The notes beneath the pieces are model-generated. The model saw only the letters and a list, made by a program, of their open reading frames with translations. It searched no databases and was not told the origin of the DNA. Source: Plantago elongata (taxonomy: Eukaryota; Streptophyta; Magnoliopsida; Lamiales; Plantaginaceae). Taken from it: a DNA stretch of 64,000 nucleotides. A program made the position numbers and the translations under genes. The stretch spans positions 1 to 64,000 of the forward strand of contig JAYMSP010000107.1 of the NCBI GenBank assembly GCA_036897095.1. Direction: 5' to 3'. Positions 49,321-63,520 of this stretch are shown here, piece after piece (positions within the stretch are counted from its first letter, which is position 1; each line of letters opens with the position of its first letter).

Positions 49321-50688
49321 TCAATGCTGCGACCATTCAATACTCTTGATATCGATCCCTGCATGATGCATCTCATACAGAGGGCTCATCTCCCTCAATT
49401 TCTGCACCTGCCTCACAGTAAGCTCCACCGCCCTATCAATCTCTTCTTCAGTCGTAAACCTCCCAATTCCATACCTAATCGAGGTATGTGCCATGTCCTC
49501 ATCCACACCCAGCGCTCTCAAAACATAAGACGGCTCCAAACTAGCACTAGTGCATGCACTTCCACTGGACACAGCCACCTCCTTCAACCCCATCAACAAG
49601 CTCTCCCCTTCCACAAACGCAAACGACAAGTTCAAATTCCCCGCATACCTACTCTCCTCACTCCCATTCACCACTACCAAATCTAACTTACTCCTAATCC
49701 CATTCAACAGCCTCTCCTGCAGCCCCTTAATCCTTTTCTCATCATACTCCATCTCCTTCTTTGCCAGCTCACACGCAGCTCCAAATCCAACAACCAAAGG
49801 AGTCGGAACCGTACCACTCCTAATACCCCTCTCCTGCCCACCCCCATTCATCTGCGGCTCCACCCTAATCCTTGGCCTCCTCTTCATATACAAAGCCCCA
49901 ACACCTTTCGGCCCGTATATCTTATGCCCACTCAAACTCATCAAACTAATATTCATTTTATCCACATCAATCGGAACCTTCCCTAACGCCTGTGCCGCAT
50001 CAGTATGGAACGGCACATTAAGCTCCTTACACATCCTCCCAATCTCAACCATGGGCTGAATCACTCCAATCTCATTATTCACCATCATAACCGAAATCAA
50101 ACCGGTATCCGGCCTAATTTCCGCCCTAAGTCTCTCCAAATCAACCAATCCGTCCTGCTTAACCGGCAAGTACGTAACATCAAACCCTTCCTGCTGCAAA
50201 TGCCTACACGAATCCAACACGCACTTATGCTCCGTTTGCGTGGTAATCACATGGCGCTTCTTCTCCTTGTAGAAATGCATAACGCCTTTGACCGAAATGT
50301 TATTCGACTCCGTCGCACCGGAAGTGAAGATAATCTCCTTCGGCGAGGCATTGATCAGAGAGGCGACCTGCTCACGAGCCAATTCGACAGCCTTCTCCGA
50401 TTCCCAGCCGTAGAGGTGAGTCCGAGAGTGTGGATTCCCGTACCGAGTGAGGTAGAAAGGTAGCATGGCGTCGAGAACCCTAGGGTCTACTGGTGAGGTC
50501 GCTTGCATATCTAGGTAGAGAGGACGACCGGAGATCTTCACGCCTTTCATTGACAGGCCGCCGGAATCCTCCTCCAGCAGCTCCACGGCGGCAGCGGCGG
50601 TGGAGAGAGGTTTTTGGATGGAGTAGGCGGCGGACGAAGATTTGAGGAAGTTGCGGCGGATTGCCGTGGAAAAAAGCTTCGTCGCCAT
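49321..50688 (-). CDS. NFS1: Cysteine desulfurase, mitochondrial
   Basis: Single exon, 455 aa. The first ~45 residues are basic and Ser/Ala-rich, as for a mitochondrial presequence. The mature part is a class V aminotransferase-fold enzyme with pyridoxal phosphate bound at Lys256 ([12 protein letters not shown]) and the active-site loop Cys379 in [33 protein letters not shown] and [13 protein letters not shown] are all intact. It removes sulfur from L-cysteine and hands it to the ISU scaffold for Fe-S cluster assembly. The length and single-exon structure match plant NFS1. Confidence 0.97.
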   Translation of the reverse strand: MATKLFSTAIRRNFLKSSSAAYSIQKPLSTAAAAVELLEEDSGGLSMKGVKISGRPLYLDMQATSPVDPRVLDAMLPFYLTRYGNPHSRTHLYGWESEKAVELAREQVASLINASPKEIIFTSGATESNNISVKGVMHFYKEKKRHVITTQTEHKCVLDSCRHLQQEGFDVTYLPVKQDGLVDLERLRAEIRPDTGLISVMMVNNEIGVIQPMVEIGRMCKELNVPFHTDAAQALGKVPIDVDKMNISLMSLSGHKIYGPKGVGALYMKRRPRIRVEPQMNGGGQERGIRSGTVPTPLVVGFGAACELAKKEMEYDEKRIKGLQERLLNGIRSKLDLVVVNGSEESRYAGNLNLSFAFVEGESLLMGLKEVAVSSGSACTSASLEPSYVLRALGVDEDMAHTSIRYGIGRFTTEEEIDRAVELTVRQVQKLREMSPLYEMHHAGIDIKSIEWSQH

Positions 50689-50974
50689 CGCGGTGGTGCT
50701 GTGGCGGTTAGGGTTTCTGTGTGGTGGTGCGAGAAGTAGATTTTGGTGGTTTGGGAGTTGTACAGCGAAACGATTGCTCTCATATACGTCGATGGCTCCG
50801 AAATGCCGGTGTAAACAAATAAGTTCGCTATCAAGTGGTGAAAAAGGTTGGGTCGGTCATATACGACATTCGATCCGTGATCGGTCGATACGACCATAAT
50901 TGACTCAATATTGAGCGAATAAAAAGTATCATAATGAACAACTTAACTTATCGAAAGTATATTACTACTATATA

Positions 50975-51218
50975 TACTCCGTCCGTCCCATTATTTAATA
51001 AACAATTTAAGTTCACACTTTTTAAAAAAATCATATGATATGTTGTTAAAGAATTTGAGATATTAATTAAATATTAAAGTAAATGTTGATCCAATAATGT
51101 TTAGTAAAAATTGAAAAGTTTTATTGTGGGATTATTTTATAAACTAAAAATTATTTCACTCTGATGGAACATAGAAAATGAAAAAATATTTAATTATTAA
51201 TGAGACTGAGGGAGTAGT
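50975..51218. mobile_element. Stowaway-like MITE
   Basis: Terminal inverted repeats TACTCCGTCCGTCCCATTAT (left) and AATGAGACTGAGGGAGTA (right), about 245 bp, internally AT-rich, flanked by TA-rich DNA. Confidence 0.8.
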
Positions 51219-54137
51219 AGACAAATACTAATTTTGTATAATTGAGTATTTGATTTATTAGATCAAACATATTCGTAATACATACTAAAACGTGAAAAAA
51301 CATTATGTGTATTATATAGTGTGATATCTATTTATAAATAATTAATTAAACAAATAAATATTATGTATAATATTGTTGTTTCCGGTAATAAATTATTTTT
51401 TTAAGTTGAATTAGAGTTTAAGTTAGTGTAAATTGATCTGTTTATTTTAACTGAAGAAGATTTAAAAGAAAGATTGGTTATCTTTGTTGTGATTGGTGTT
51501 GAATTGGGGAATAAATTTTTATTGTAGAAAATGTATTGCAATTTTTACAATGACGCATTAATTTAGTTAGGGTCGTCATTAATTTAGTTAGGGTTGCCTT
51601 ATTTTCATTATTTTCATGTTAAAATGTTATACACATGTACACTTGTAAAAGTGTCGTATTACTTTTACAATTAATTTAACATTTATTTTCTATTTATAAT
51701 AATAAAAATAAATCTTTCATTGTCATGTTAAAGTGTCATTTCACTCGTTAAAGTGTCGTTCACGATTACACTTTATTTAGCACTTCTTATCTATTCTCCA
51801 GCAACCGGCTACTAAAAAACGTTATTTTAAATTTTCTCCCCTCGCAACCTCACACCACACACAACACTCCTTCAGAGTGTTTACAGATGCAGTCCAAAAT
51901 TTATTTCTAAATGAATTGAAAACACTTTAGAACATGGTGAATAAGATTAATATCTAGGTGAATGTTGTAGTTGTTGATTGGGTTCAGACAAAGAAACCAA
52001 GCTAGAATTGTTTATATGATGTCGATGGATTGTGGGTGGTTTTGAATTTTTGATTTTTGGGTGGGTATTGTATTCATTGACAAGACTACAAGCATTTCAT
52101 GCTTATGTATTTCATTTTTGCACATAAGTATTTGTATTCCGTCGTTCTTTTAAAATTATTATATATTTACGATTATATTTATCTTGCATAACTTCATAAA
52201 TAAAGACACCTCACACCTTATAATAAATAGTAAAAGATCTACATTTGCATACAAATTACTCATTTTAAGTGGTCTAAGCCAAATTACCCAACAAATAAAG
52301 TGAAGATACTCTTTCACTTATGGGTGGGTTATATTCCAAATTCCAATTCTTTCTAAATTATAATTACAAATGTAGAATTTTTTTTGCATCTATCCATCTA
52401 GGACAATAATGTATCATGAAATATAATATGTGAGTTCGCACTTGACCTAAATCCATTTAAAAATTCATAGACACCGCGTTTAGCGTGGTGTATCATTTCT
52501 AGTAATTTAATAGTATTAAACATATTGTATTTTTTAATTTAAATCTAATTTACAAAAGGGTATATATATTTTATAAGTTAAGTCTACTTTACAAATATTA
52601 GACCTGAGGTTAAAAATAATATTTGTGCATTAAATTTATCAGTATATTAGTGCTTGAAAAGTTAAATTTTAGAATGACATTGGGTCTCCATTCTATTATC
52701 TTAATCCAACATTATTACATATCAACACCTCGAACAAGATCTTAACGGCTGAAAAGATATCCACAAACTCAACGTAATCTTTAGATGGGAAGGCTTCATG
52801 ACTTATTGCAATAAATGCAAATCCTACATTGCCGTAACTACATCCATTAATTCATACATAATAGTGTCCAAAGAGAAATAGACAAGAATTTTAACAATTT
52901 CATCACACAAATAGCTCCTAAAAATCCTTCTCTTCCATACTAAAATAAAGACAATATCATACCACAATACCAACGAGATACCATAATACCAATCCGGACA
53001 TATAACTACAACTAGAAAAGAAACATCCCTAGTGCATTACAAAGTTTGGTGGTCGTGTGAAATAAAATAAGGGTAACTTCTTAAAGCTTATACATAATTT
53101 TTTAAATTAGCACCAAATTATAATGGGTCGAATAAAAGAAACATATGATATTGAAATTATTTTATAAAGAATCGGCTTATGTTTTTAAAGACTTTCTTTT
53201 AATTTAATACTATATCATAAATAAATAAGTTAGTATCAAATTTTTTTAATACCATACTAAAACTAAACAAATTAATAGTATGAAAATGACGACCTTGCTA
53301 TTTGGTTTGAAATTCATACCACTTATACATTACATGTGAAATGTGTACATAAGGATAGTGCTTAGCCTAAAATAAAAACATGAAGGTGAAAGTAGTAAAA
53401 TTTCTAAAGGTATAATATCTTAAAACTTACTTGGGTAAATCAAGAAAAATGCATAGGAAAGGAAAGGAAAGGGTGAAAAAAGAAGAATACGGAAATAAAC
53501 TGATTGAAATTAGAGTGGAAAACATATGTTTTACCTTAAAGAAATATATATAAACAATTTAAAATTAATTTCAATTAAGCCAAGATAGTCACGTTTCAAC
53601 GTTTATAAATTATTACATAGAAATTAATATTATATTAACTAAAATTACACTATATATTAATATTATATAACTAATAGTAATTATATTTATATAATTAATA
53701 TATCTAATACATAATAGGTGGAGCACAATATTTATGAAATAATATTATAATTTTTTTAGTTTATGTAATTATATTATGACAATTTAATGAAAAGTTTTTG
53801 TATTTTTATTGTATTATAATTAATTTTATTTTTTGACGAACCGATCAATTGAGCGTTAACGAATGAACACGAATTTGTTAAAATGTTATCGAACCGAACA
53901 CGAATAAAAAGTTAAAATGTTCATCGAACACAAACATGAACCGAATAAATAACTTATCGAACGAACGAACGTTCACTAAGCTAATTGTTTGATTCGTTTG
54001 GTTTGAAATACACCCTAGCTACCTCTATATTTTGTGATTAATTTTATTGTGACATGTACATCCATGTGTATATTCCAGATAAGAAGCACAGCGAAAAGGA
54101 AAATCATCTCCAAGAATGTCATGTTCCCAACGGCAGT

Positions 54138-54581
54138 TTAGCTGATATATGTTGTTGAATATAATTGAGAGGCATGTACGATACTTGAATTACCCTGCAT
54201 TTCAAGATTTTCTCTATCACGCAGAAGAATACGAATATGGACTGCAAATTCTTGCATTGAGGACTTGTCATTGGTTTCATCAATGCTTTGTATGGTATGG
54301 TTTGGTTTGAGCATGAAATGCGATAAATTTACAAATAACATTGACAAGCACTAGATAAATTATGTAGTTTTTTTACAATTCTATCTTCTGGTGATGATAT
54401 CTGCATGAATCAAGATTGCTAATTTTTGCTGACCGAATGAAGAAGCTTCGAAATGTAGAGGCATGGTTGCACAAACTTGTGGTGGTTCCAAAAGGAACTC
54501 ACAAACAGGGATGCATTGATGATTTTTTAACCTAGAAGCAGTGTAAAGCAAAAGGTAGAACGATTTTTGTGAAGAAAGCAA
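54138..54581 (-). other. Two coding-like fragments of unknown origin
   Basis: The minus strand reads SMQEFAVHIRILLRDRENLE (ending next to a CAG|GGTAAT donor-like site) and, further upstream, PPQVCATMPLHFEASSFGQQ. Both look like protein-coding sequence by composition, but I do not recognise a family and there is no continuous gene. Possibly leftovers of one disrupted gene. Confidence 0.3.
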
Positions 54582-55560
54582 GCATTTTGGTTGTTAATGA
54601 TGTTCTAAAAACACTCTTTCGATACCCCGTCTACCCGGATCCATCACCTCAGTTCACATTTAGTGAGTAGCTGCTGTTTTAGTACTAGCTAGTTTTTCTT
54701 TTTTAATTGGTGATCAACCAAACTAGAATTGTACATACTCAGGAATAACTTTCTCTCAATACAAGTGAAGTACTCTGCAGGTCGAGCGCCATAGACACTA
54801 ACTTTCCGTCTGCAAATTAATTCCTCGTCAAGTGAACTTCTATGATAGAGCAGCATCAGCTTACTCACTTCTGTGAAGAAATAGATACTTTACAGGTTCC
54901 ATAGTAGAGATTTTTTTAGGTTTCGAAACGGTTGGGGCCTTGTCTCCTTCACAGTGACTATCAAGGAACTTTAGAATACCTCCCGGCCGAAGTATCAGTA
55001 ATCTCAGTAGAACATCGGCAAAAGTGCTACCAACTAGTGATTGAGTTGCTTAAAATTGGAAGAAGATGCCTAAAGGGGCAGTAGAGCTGTTGGCAAACTG
55101 ACTCGTTGTACAACTAGTGAAGGAGCTAGTACAACTGCAATCCCTAATACAATATAAATGTACAATAAATTAAACTATACGCACAACTGCTCTGTTTTTA
55201 GATTCTGTTTTGCCACTTAAAATTCTAGCAGTTGTTTAATTCTTTTATGTACAGTTTGTTTCCTTCAGAAACCCGATAGGCCGATATCTCATTTTCAACG
55301 TTTTTGCAGTTATTTCTTCAGCTTCGATTTTAAATGTGAGCTACGCTGCAGAATTTGTTCATTTAACAAATAAGACACCTAGATTTCTACAAGCAGAATA
55401 GATATAAAAAAAAAAAGAAAAAAAAGAAAGTGGAATTAAGTATTTGTAAGTCAGATGTTAAAACAGAAACTCTGACAGATTTCTACAACTGTCAATTCAT
55501 GGCTAGCTGAATATGTACGAAAAATGGAAGCTGCAGAGATACTGAATAACAGTCTCTGCT

Positions 55561-58500
55561 CTACTCTTGCTTCAGTGGCTGGCTCAAAGAATAGTCTAGT
55601 CCAGCTCCATACTTCCAGGCCTCAAGCTTCCGTTTCAACATGTATTTTGTCTTGTCTGGAAATTTACCCAGCAATGGCCTATAATATGGTATTCAGTTTC
55701 AGTACACCGGACAATGCACAAGATCTAACTATGTCTTGCCAAGTTCAAATGATGTAGATTGTGTCGATACTCTTTTAATGCATTATTGGATCGTATAATG
55801 TACTTATCCATGTTTTATAATGTTCAAAACTACATCATGTTTATGAGAAGTGTGTAGACTGTACATTACGGATGGAAAAGTGATATGCAAGATGGAATAT
55901 AGTAGTTCTAAATTGCTAATACACCAAACAAAAAGGTTTGGCAATGACTATTGTTCAGATTTTGCATTACCTGATAACAGGGTCAATGGAGGAAGATAGA
56001 AAAGTGTAGTATCCTAGCATCACAAAATGCCCCAACCAGTCAACAAGTACTGGAAGACCAACCTGCATTTACAGCAGAACTGATAGAGTCACTAGTGTTC
56101 ATTGTTCAAAGAAGGACTACACTTACTATCACATCCTATCATTTAAAGATAACATGACCTAAAAGAAAAGCCTAACTTCACAAACTGATTCCAAGAACCC
56201 TTCAATTTCTAGCCTATATTCAGGACGTAGCAATAATACACAACTTACCACAGGTCCTGCCCTGCTTCTTTTATTTCACCATCAAGAGAAGACAAAGTGC
56301 TACCAAAAAAATAAAAATAAAATCATACTTACTTGTTTAAATATCGATGGAATAAGTAGAGGGCTATTCAACATCACCAAGCCTAGTGTCTTTACAAGGG
56401 GACCAAACTGTATAACATCCTGTATCACACAAAAGATCACAACCAGATTCTGATCAGCTAAAAAATCCGGAAATTGAGAAAACAACATAGACATACTAAC
56501 CTGAAGAAATGGTCTCAGCACTGGATCTCCAAGTTTCTACAGAAAAATGTGGAGTAGAATAAAACAAGTCATAAAGAGAGAATGGAAGCTCGGTTTAAGA
56601 AGAAAACAACCATTATTTTATTAATCCTTTTGAAATCCTAAATACAAGAGAAATACCTCCATGCTCTGAAAATTGGCAGACAGGAGATCATTTATGAATG
56701 TTGGGGGAACATCTGACTGCTTTTTGGCTGACATGGCCCTTTGAAACAACCAGGATGCACTTAAGTTTGGCTGCAAAACAAAACGAATAAATGTATTATA
56801 AAAAGCAGCATAATTTCAACAAGCCAACAAATCAGGGAAATACATGGACTTGGTAAAAAACAACATGACAACTGACCATATATGGATTTAACAATGATAG
56901 GCTTTCGGCATCCAGATAATCACCATCTAATGCCTCATGTATGCCTGAAATATCATAAATTATCAAATCCAGCACAACAATTGTGTCTTTCTAGCACAAC
57001 ATATGTCATATCAATATTCCATAAGACAACAAATTCTAGTAATGAGTTTTACTAATTAGTATATATAGGGAACCTTAAAGCTCATGTTTTGAAACAATAG
57101 AAAACACAGAGTCATGTATATGTGCATAAAGTAATATTATATCATAAGGATATGCAGCAGTGCTATATATACCAGCTGTTAATCTTCCAAGATGCCTGGT
57201 CAAGCTCCCAAAACCACCAAACGAAACTGGAGACTGTATGCCGCTAGCATCCCCAAACTGCACATAATATAATCAGCTGCGCTCTGAAAAATCAATATAA
57301 AAGACTCATGGCAATTAAAGAGGAGTATAACACCTGCAGAACACGGCTGAAAGCTGCCGGCAAAGGACTTTATAGTCGGTCCGGATCAAGTTAGGCACAA
57401 AAGATGTAAAGTCGGAAGATATTGAGCAATTACAGAAAGATTACTGGAATACAGTTGTGACCTGTGTAGTATAGTATGTAGGTTCAGATACCTGAGAAAT
57501 CTAAGACTTTGTGTTTGAAATTTACCTGTCACGGTACGTAGGAAAAATTCCATATATAACTCTTAAGACCTCTAAATCATCGAAAGATACACCCTGTCAA
57601 TTTAAAACAAGAGAAATGCATTAGAGTAGATTTAAAATGGGAAAGTAAAATGATTCCTCTCTTTCACTCTAGAAAAAGAACTTGGGCTGATGAAGATAAA
57701 AGTAAATCTACATAAAATAATAGTACTGATGATTCAGGTTTTGTTGTCAAGGTACAACCAAGAATGGTCCTCACTGCAACAAAATCAAGGACTCAAATTA
57801 AACCGTGATTTATGGTCTTTGTATAGGTATGAGTAAGGAACACTTTATTTTAGGCCAAAAGTGAGGTTTTTTTTTAATAATAGCAGTGTCCGGCACGAGG
57901 AATCACACATGTGCCGGGTACTTGGTGCCAAGTCTGGTTACATAGGTCTTTGACAATTCTTTCACAAGAGTGAGGCATATTAGATCTTAGATGTGTAATT
58001 ATATAAACCCTTTTGTACAATTACTAAGACACCTTGATGCTAAAAATGGAAACAAGTTTGGCTGCCCTAAACAATTAAAATAGATGAAACTATAATTACA
58101 ACTCATAATTCATGATATTTTTGAGGTCTGCAACATCACAGAAGCAGTTTAGATTTTTTTTCCGTATCATTAAGTACTTAAAAGCTAAAACTGATTTTGA
58201 TGAGAGGCAAGACAATAATTGAATAATTATTTCCTTCAACAGAATCCAATGACTCTACTCAATAAACGGCGTAAAGGAGCACTTGTTTCATAAAGTTTGC
58301 AAGTAAACCAAAACTTCAACAGTAACATTATAAAATGTATGCTCATGGTATTGTGTTCAGGCTACCTGATACTTTGGCATTAACTCCCAATAGTCTTCAA
58401 GTAGCTCTTCCAGTAGAGGACAGTCGGGTTCAGGGTTTAGGTAGGTGAACATGTATGTAGTTCTCTCCAGAGGACCTGAGCCAGCAGGGAATGCCTACAA

Positions 58501-61490
58501 AATGTAACCAGAATTTACAATGACCTGATACTTGATTAATGTCAAATTATTTTTTAGTCATAGAGGGATGAATTATCAAAGAGGGAACACCATCTACTCA
58601 ACCTCCCAGAAGTATTGTGCCTGTGACTTTCCAACTTTCTTTATTGATGCACTGCTAAATATCACATCACTTGTAGAGTTCTGTCTAAATCCTCGACAAC
58701 AGGAACCAACGACAAGACACATGCCATCTGGTTTCCTTCCCTGTCTGATCTGTCAAAACTTGAATTTGTTGGAAAGCAGGTTAATATTAAATAGGATAAC
58801 CAATAAAAATAGAACTTACTTCTTAACGATGCAGCAAACAAAATGAGAATCAAGTGGAACGTCAATCATTTTAAAGAGGATGGGCATAACGAGCTTTATG
58901 TATTACAAATCTCAAATCCAGAAACAGACATAAGAATTCAAAGGTAGGATCATTATTCATTAGCACTAGGAACACTTAACTTGTTTCACGATGGGAGAAA
59001 AGTTTCCCATTGCATCAATGATGAGACGAGATGGCAATATTTTGCCATCTGCAAGTTGTAACACCTGCAACAAACAGGAACCTTAAAGAAGAAAATGCAT
59101 ATGTAGTAGAACCCACAAGTAGATTATGCTGGTTCTATTCTCATATAGCCTCCCAAATTCTATTCACTTGGCATACAAAATTTGTTCTTGGATAATTATA
59201 AGAAGATAATAGAGTGCAAAGCTGCAGAATATGGTGTTACGTGTTAGATCCTAAATGGTTCTTATATCTGGTGAGCTTCATGGATAATAATAACACTCTA
59301 GTAGTACTCCATCGTTTCTCATTAAAGGTATTCTAAGATTCTTACAGCCGCATCCTTAAAAATTGTTATGCCAGATACACTACAGCCCTCAAGTATGACA
59401 CCACCAAGAGAAGTGAAACGGTTTCTCATGATCTCTACAAGCTTGACGGGCCTACAATGACAGAGAAATGGAGATACACTAAGGTATAGAATAACCAATA
59501 CATAAGCTGATTCCATGTGAATTTTAAGTTTCGAAAATATCATGTATAGCATGAGATATATTATATAAATGTAATACTTAAAGACAAATCTATCCACAGA
59601 ACCAGAAAATTACGGGATTATAGAAAAATCAAAGTTGAAAGATCGAGAAAGGACAAGCTATCTTACGGTCTATCTGTCCTACAACTATGATTTTCCATCA
59701 ACTTACACGTTCTGGTGCAGCTGATATTCTAAGGCAATCGTCTCCATATCACAGAAGACTAGTGGACATATTGGCTAATAAAAACGGTAGCTTCAACAGT
59801 CCAATACTTCATATGCGTCTATATAAATTAGGATATTAGCTGACTCAAACTAACAAGGATTATACAGAAAACAGTAACTTACGAGACACCAAGATTGAGA
59901 ATGTCATTAACCCAAATCTCTCCTTTCCCTTCAAATCCACATCTATTCTGCGGAGCATAGAGGAATACATCAGGACTATGTTCAATACAAGGAGTGGTAA
60001 GAAAAGAAAGCCGAGTGCCAACTATAACCATAGGAGATCATTATCACTGAATATATTATAAAAGAATAAAATGTTTTTCCTGAGCTTATGATGTTAGGGG
60101 CAATTGGGCATACAATAACGTATGATACAGCGTGAGTTTGTAAAATGTGCAGAATCCTGAAGCTGAAATGAGAATGTACTATACAAAGGGCAAACAAGCT
60201 CAAAACATAAGATTACAGGACCTGACTAGCTCTTCAAAAACAAGATGACAAGTTCGAGTTCTTTTAGTATGAGTACAGATCAAAAGTACTTAATCTGGAT
60301 GAGTTCAAGGTATGCAATATGTCCACTATGCCCTCAACAATTCAAATGCATGTGGTGGGTTGTTCAAAAGATCAATACAAAAACACTCATTGTCCTGTAC
60401 TTACAGCTATCATTTGGAACAAGCTTGGTAATAGATGTAATATTGATTTCCCGTAGTAAAAGCTAAAGGAGTCAAATAGGCACAGCAAGCTGACATATCT
60501 GTCAGTACAGGGGCAATGAACTTACAGGATTGAAGCTTGAGGCAGTAACATGGTCGATATCATCTTCAGTTAGCACACCAACCTCAACAAGCTCCAAAAG
60601 TTCTTTCCTGGATATGTTCCATTCTTGCTCCCTCTAGCAATTAATTACAAAAACAACCAAATCTTAGCTACAAAATCCCTCTCTGAAAATACAAACGCTC
60701 AGTACGTACATATAAGAGGTTATCTAATCATCACTTATCATACCCCTCTAAGAGTAGCCCTCTCAACAATTCCAACACGAAGACCTCTCGAACTCAAAGA
60801 CGTGGCAAGAAAAATCCCTAAAGTTCCTCCACAAACCACAACATCGAACACATCAGTACACTTTGCAGCCTCCTCCGTATCATGAAACAAACCAGGCACA
60901 TCCGACACCACTTGCTTGGCTTCCGGAGACACTGCAAATCATATCCCGTACAGTATTCATCATCTCGATTCCAATCAACAACTCTCACGATACATTCAGG
61001 CTGTTAAAAAACAACTAAAAAAGTACATATACCAGATGGAGCAGCATAAATAGAGGACAACAACTGATCTAATCGTTTCAGAGCATTGTACGAGTACACA
61101 CCGCCTGCACCACCAGCTTCTCCACTTTCCGGTAAACTCTCCATTATCCTCTACATGATCAACACAACATAAGTGAGTAGTGAGTTAGTGAGTTCTCCCT
61201 TTCAATTAGTTCAGACATTTTGTCAAATAGTTTCTGAGCATAACAAATTAAAATTATCCTACTTATTAAAACGAAATGCAATTCATGTCTCACAAACTGG
61301 AATTAAAATCCTGCAACAATCAAATTTATTCTCAATGGAAATGAAGGAAATGGTGGAATCGTACTTGTGTTCTGGAAGGAGTAGAAGCGTTTGCTGCAAG
61401 CAGGTAAGGTTTTCGGGTAAGTGGTGGTCGAGGAGCTGCAAATGGAACTCCGTTTCTCAGTGGCATTGCGATCATCGTTGTCGTCATCAT
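55561..61490 (-). CDS. Plastid FAD-dependent oxidoreductase, lycopene-cyclase-like
   Basis: Eighteen exons, complement of join(55561..55678, 55971..56062, 56333..56419, 56501..56536, 56657..56770, 56877..56944, 57173..57257, 57334..57367, 57526..57593, 58366..58494, 58603..58749, 58981..59064, 59346..59451, 59883..59947, 60526..60633, 60744..60931, 61033..61150, 61365..61490); 590 aa, every junction in phase. The N terminus (about 45 residues, Thr/Ala/Pro/Arg-rich, few acidic) looks like a plastid transit peptide. A Rossmann FAD site follows at 110-135 (DVVVCGGTLGIFLATSLSSR), and a second FAD motif FGDASGIQSPVSFGGFG starts near 392. The family resembles lycopene beta/epsilon cyclase-type flavoproteins of plants and cyanobacteria (AT2G32640 type, from memory), but the substrate is unknown. 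The ends of exons 8 and 15-18 are duplicated in the pseudogene at 46.8 kb. Confidence 0.9.
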
Positions 61491-61499
61491 AAGCGAAGC

Positions 61500-62766
61500 T
61501 CTTTGATGGTGGTTTTAGCAGGGTAAGGCTTTTCCATTCACTAGCTTATCGTCATTAAGAAGAAGACGTGACAGAGAAGACACGTAAACGAGAACTGCAT
61601 CACTGAATTGTTCGTGACTGTCACGCGCGCTTCAATTTTGCTGCTTCTCTACATTATGTTTCCTTATACTCCCTCTTTATCGAGCATCTCCCAACATGGT
61701 GGGACACATATATTAAAAGAAAATTAAACAAAGTAGAAGATGTATTTAATTATGATAAAATATGAAAGATGATGATAAAAAGAAAAATACAATAATCAAT
61801 AAAATAATGACTAAAGTATGAAAGATAATGTATGAAATAAGAGATATATTTACATTTAAATAATGAAAAGATGAAATTGGGACGGACCAAAATAAAATAT
61901 GAGAAGATAAAGTTGGGACGGAGACTTTTTTTTATGATTGAACTTCTACGATGATTGGGTGATTATCTTACGGTCCAAGTTTTAAATACATGTGCGTTTA
62001 CTTATCAGCTACTCTCTATTATAAAAATGTGTGTTTTCCACGCACTTTATTCTCACTTGTGCGTTTATCGAAAAGCTTACACAATCTGAAATTTCTTCAG
62101 GATAGTCATATGAGACACTTTATAATCGTATTGAGATATTTATTGATAATTCACCCATTTTAAGCAATTATAATCTAACTTGTGAGTTGGGAGGGTTTCA
62201 AGTGTTGTTAGTCTGCAATGTTAGGTAATTACAATTCACTTTACCTTTAGACTATAAAATTTGTGGTAGTTATCATTTCCCAATCTATAGATGCATGATG
62301 TTCTCAGCATTTTCTCTCAACATTCAACAATCAAGCTCACTTCATCTTAATAAATTATAAATTTTGTGGTGGATTATTCTTTCCCAATATATAGATGCAT
62401 GATGTTCTCAACATTTTCAAAGTTGCACTCATGCAATGATATTATATGACAGCGAATTACTCAAGAATGCAATCAAATTTTACTTGGCAATAAATATCTA
62501 GTTTTCTTCTAAGTTACATAAATGAAAAATCTGTGTGCATCGTTAGACCAAATAAGCATTATCTTGTACAAATCTCATAATATCCACCCACTTCGGCCAG
62601 CATCTTTATGATACAGTGAACCCCCATGGCTGAAGACTCGTGAACCCACAAGCCAACTCCCTTTCGAATCAACAATCAAACAAAATCAACAGTGTGCCAT
62701 CATATCCACAACATTTCCAGTCCACAGGAAGATACAGGTATCTGACCGATTGCACTAGGTCATTAG
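61500..62766. other. Spacer, MITE-like ends
   Basis: No gene seen. From 61668 (TACTCCCTCTTTATCGAGC) to about 61926 (AGTTGGGACGGAGA) the ends are loosely inverted and may mark a Stowaway-like element. A repeated phrase ATATAGATGCATGATGTTCT / CCAATCTATAGATGCATGATG recurs near 62285 and 62390. Confidence 0.4.
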
Positions 62767-63159
62767 CTACCGATGACTGCTGTCCCTAGGCAATGTGTTA
62801 GTAGCAATAGCAACAGATGAAGGGAACATTGACACAAGAACGGCCTCACTACTCACAACAGCTTTTGAACCAGCCAAGTCTTCTAATCGCTTCCAGGTCA
62901 CCTTGCGCCTCTCCTCCATTTCCTTCTCATTGTTATCATCTTCTTCGAATTTCACCAAGCACTCATCAAAAAGAGATTGATCAGCATCTGAGAAGACCTT
63001 CCGAACATTTGAAGTCAAACTCTGAACAGCCTGGTTCCAGTGACCACGAGCATTCCTTTCTAGTGAAGGGAGTACAATTGGAAGTATTATTTTCTGGTTT
63101 TGTATGATCAGATTCCTTATGTGATCATTATTCCACAGAAAGAGTGCACGTTCAGCTAC
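62767..63159 (-). CDS. PP2A B' (B56) regulatory subunit, last exon (partial)
   Basis: The last coding exon, 131 codons, entered in phase 0 from an intron whose acceptor is at 63160-63161; the rest of the gene lies beyond the right edge. The sequence [18 protein letters not shown], then [17 protein letters not shown] and [11 protein letters not shown], is the C-terminal end of the B56/B' family, the substrate-targeting subunits of protein phosphatase 2A. The tail after KRLEDLA is variable between paralogues. The bases from 63160 to 64000 are intron. Confidence 0.92.
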   Translation of the reverse strand, partial: VAERALFLWNNDHIRNLIIQNQKIILPIVLPSLERNARGHWNQAVQSLTSNVRKVFSDADQSLFDECLVKFEEDDNNEKEMEERRKVTWKRLEDLAGSKAVVSSEAVLVSMFPSSVAIATNTLPRDSSHR

Positions 63160-63488
63160 CTGTAAACCAATAAAAGGAAGATGTTGAACTATATGTACAA
63201 GAATCTTGTATATAATACTCAGCTATCATATCAACTTCACTATCTCCCTCATTTCCAATATAACTCCATCCTTTTCTAACTTCCAAAAAAGTCAGGCATG
63301 TTCTCACATGATGACTTCGATATATAATCAACTTGATTCAAAGAAAAGAAGGTACAGGAGCATAAGCAGCCAACATGACCTAACTAGCTTCAGGGCTCAA
63401 TACTGAAACAGGAAAATATAATAACACTAATAATAATATCAATAACAATGACAACAGGAATAAAATTATTAGTATTATTGTTATTATG

Positions 63489-63520
<32 letters not shown>

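Larger units (their letters stand above)
50700..55560. other. Long AT-rich gene-poor stretch
   Basis: Almost 5 kb with no recognised gene. It holds one Stowaway-like MITE (50975-51218), a run of GAACGAAC-type motifs at 53835-54000 that look like part of a dispersed repeat, and two short coding-like pieces at 54138-54581 on the minus strand. Confidence 0.55.

Noticed and set aside
49324-50463. Three plus-strand open frames overlapping NFS1
   Set aside because: They are shadow frames of a GC-richer coding exon on the other strand; no start context or motifs.
53835-54000. Origin or iteron-like GAACGAAC repeats
   Set aside because: They are irregular and resemble common dispersed-repeat ends in plant genomes.
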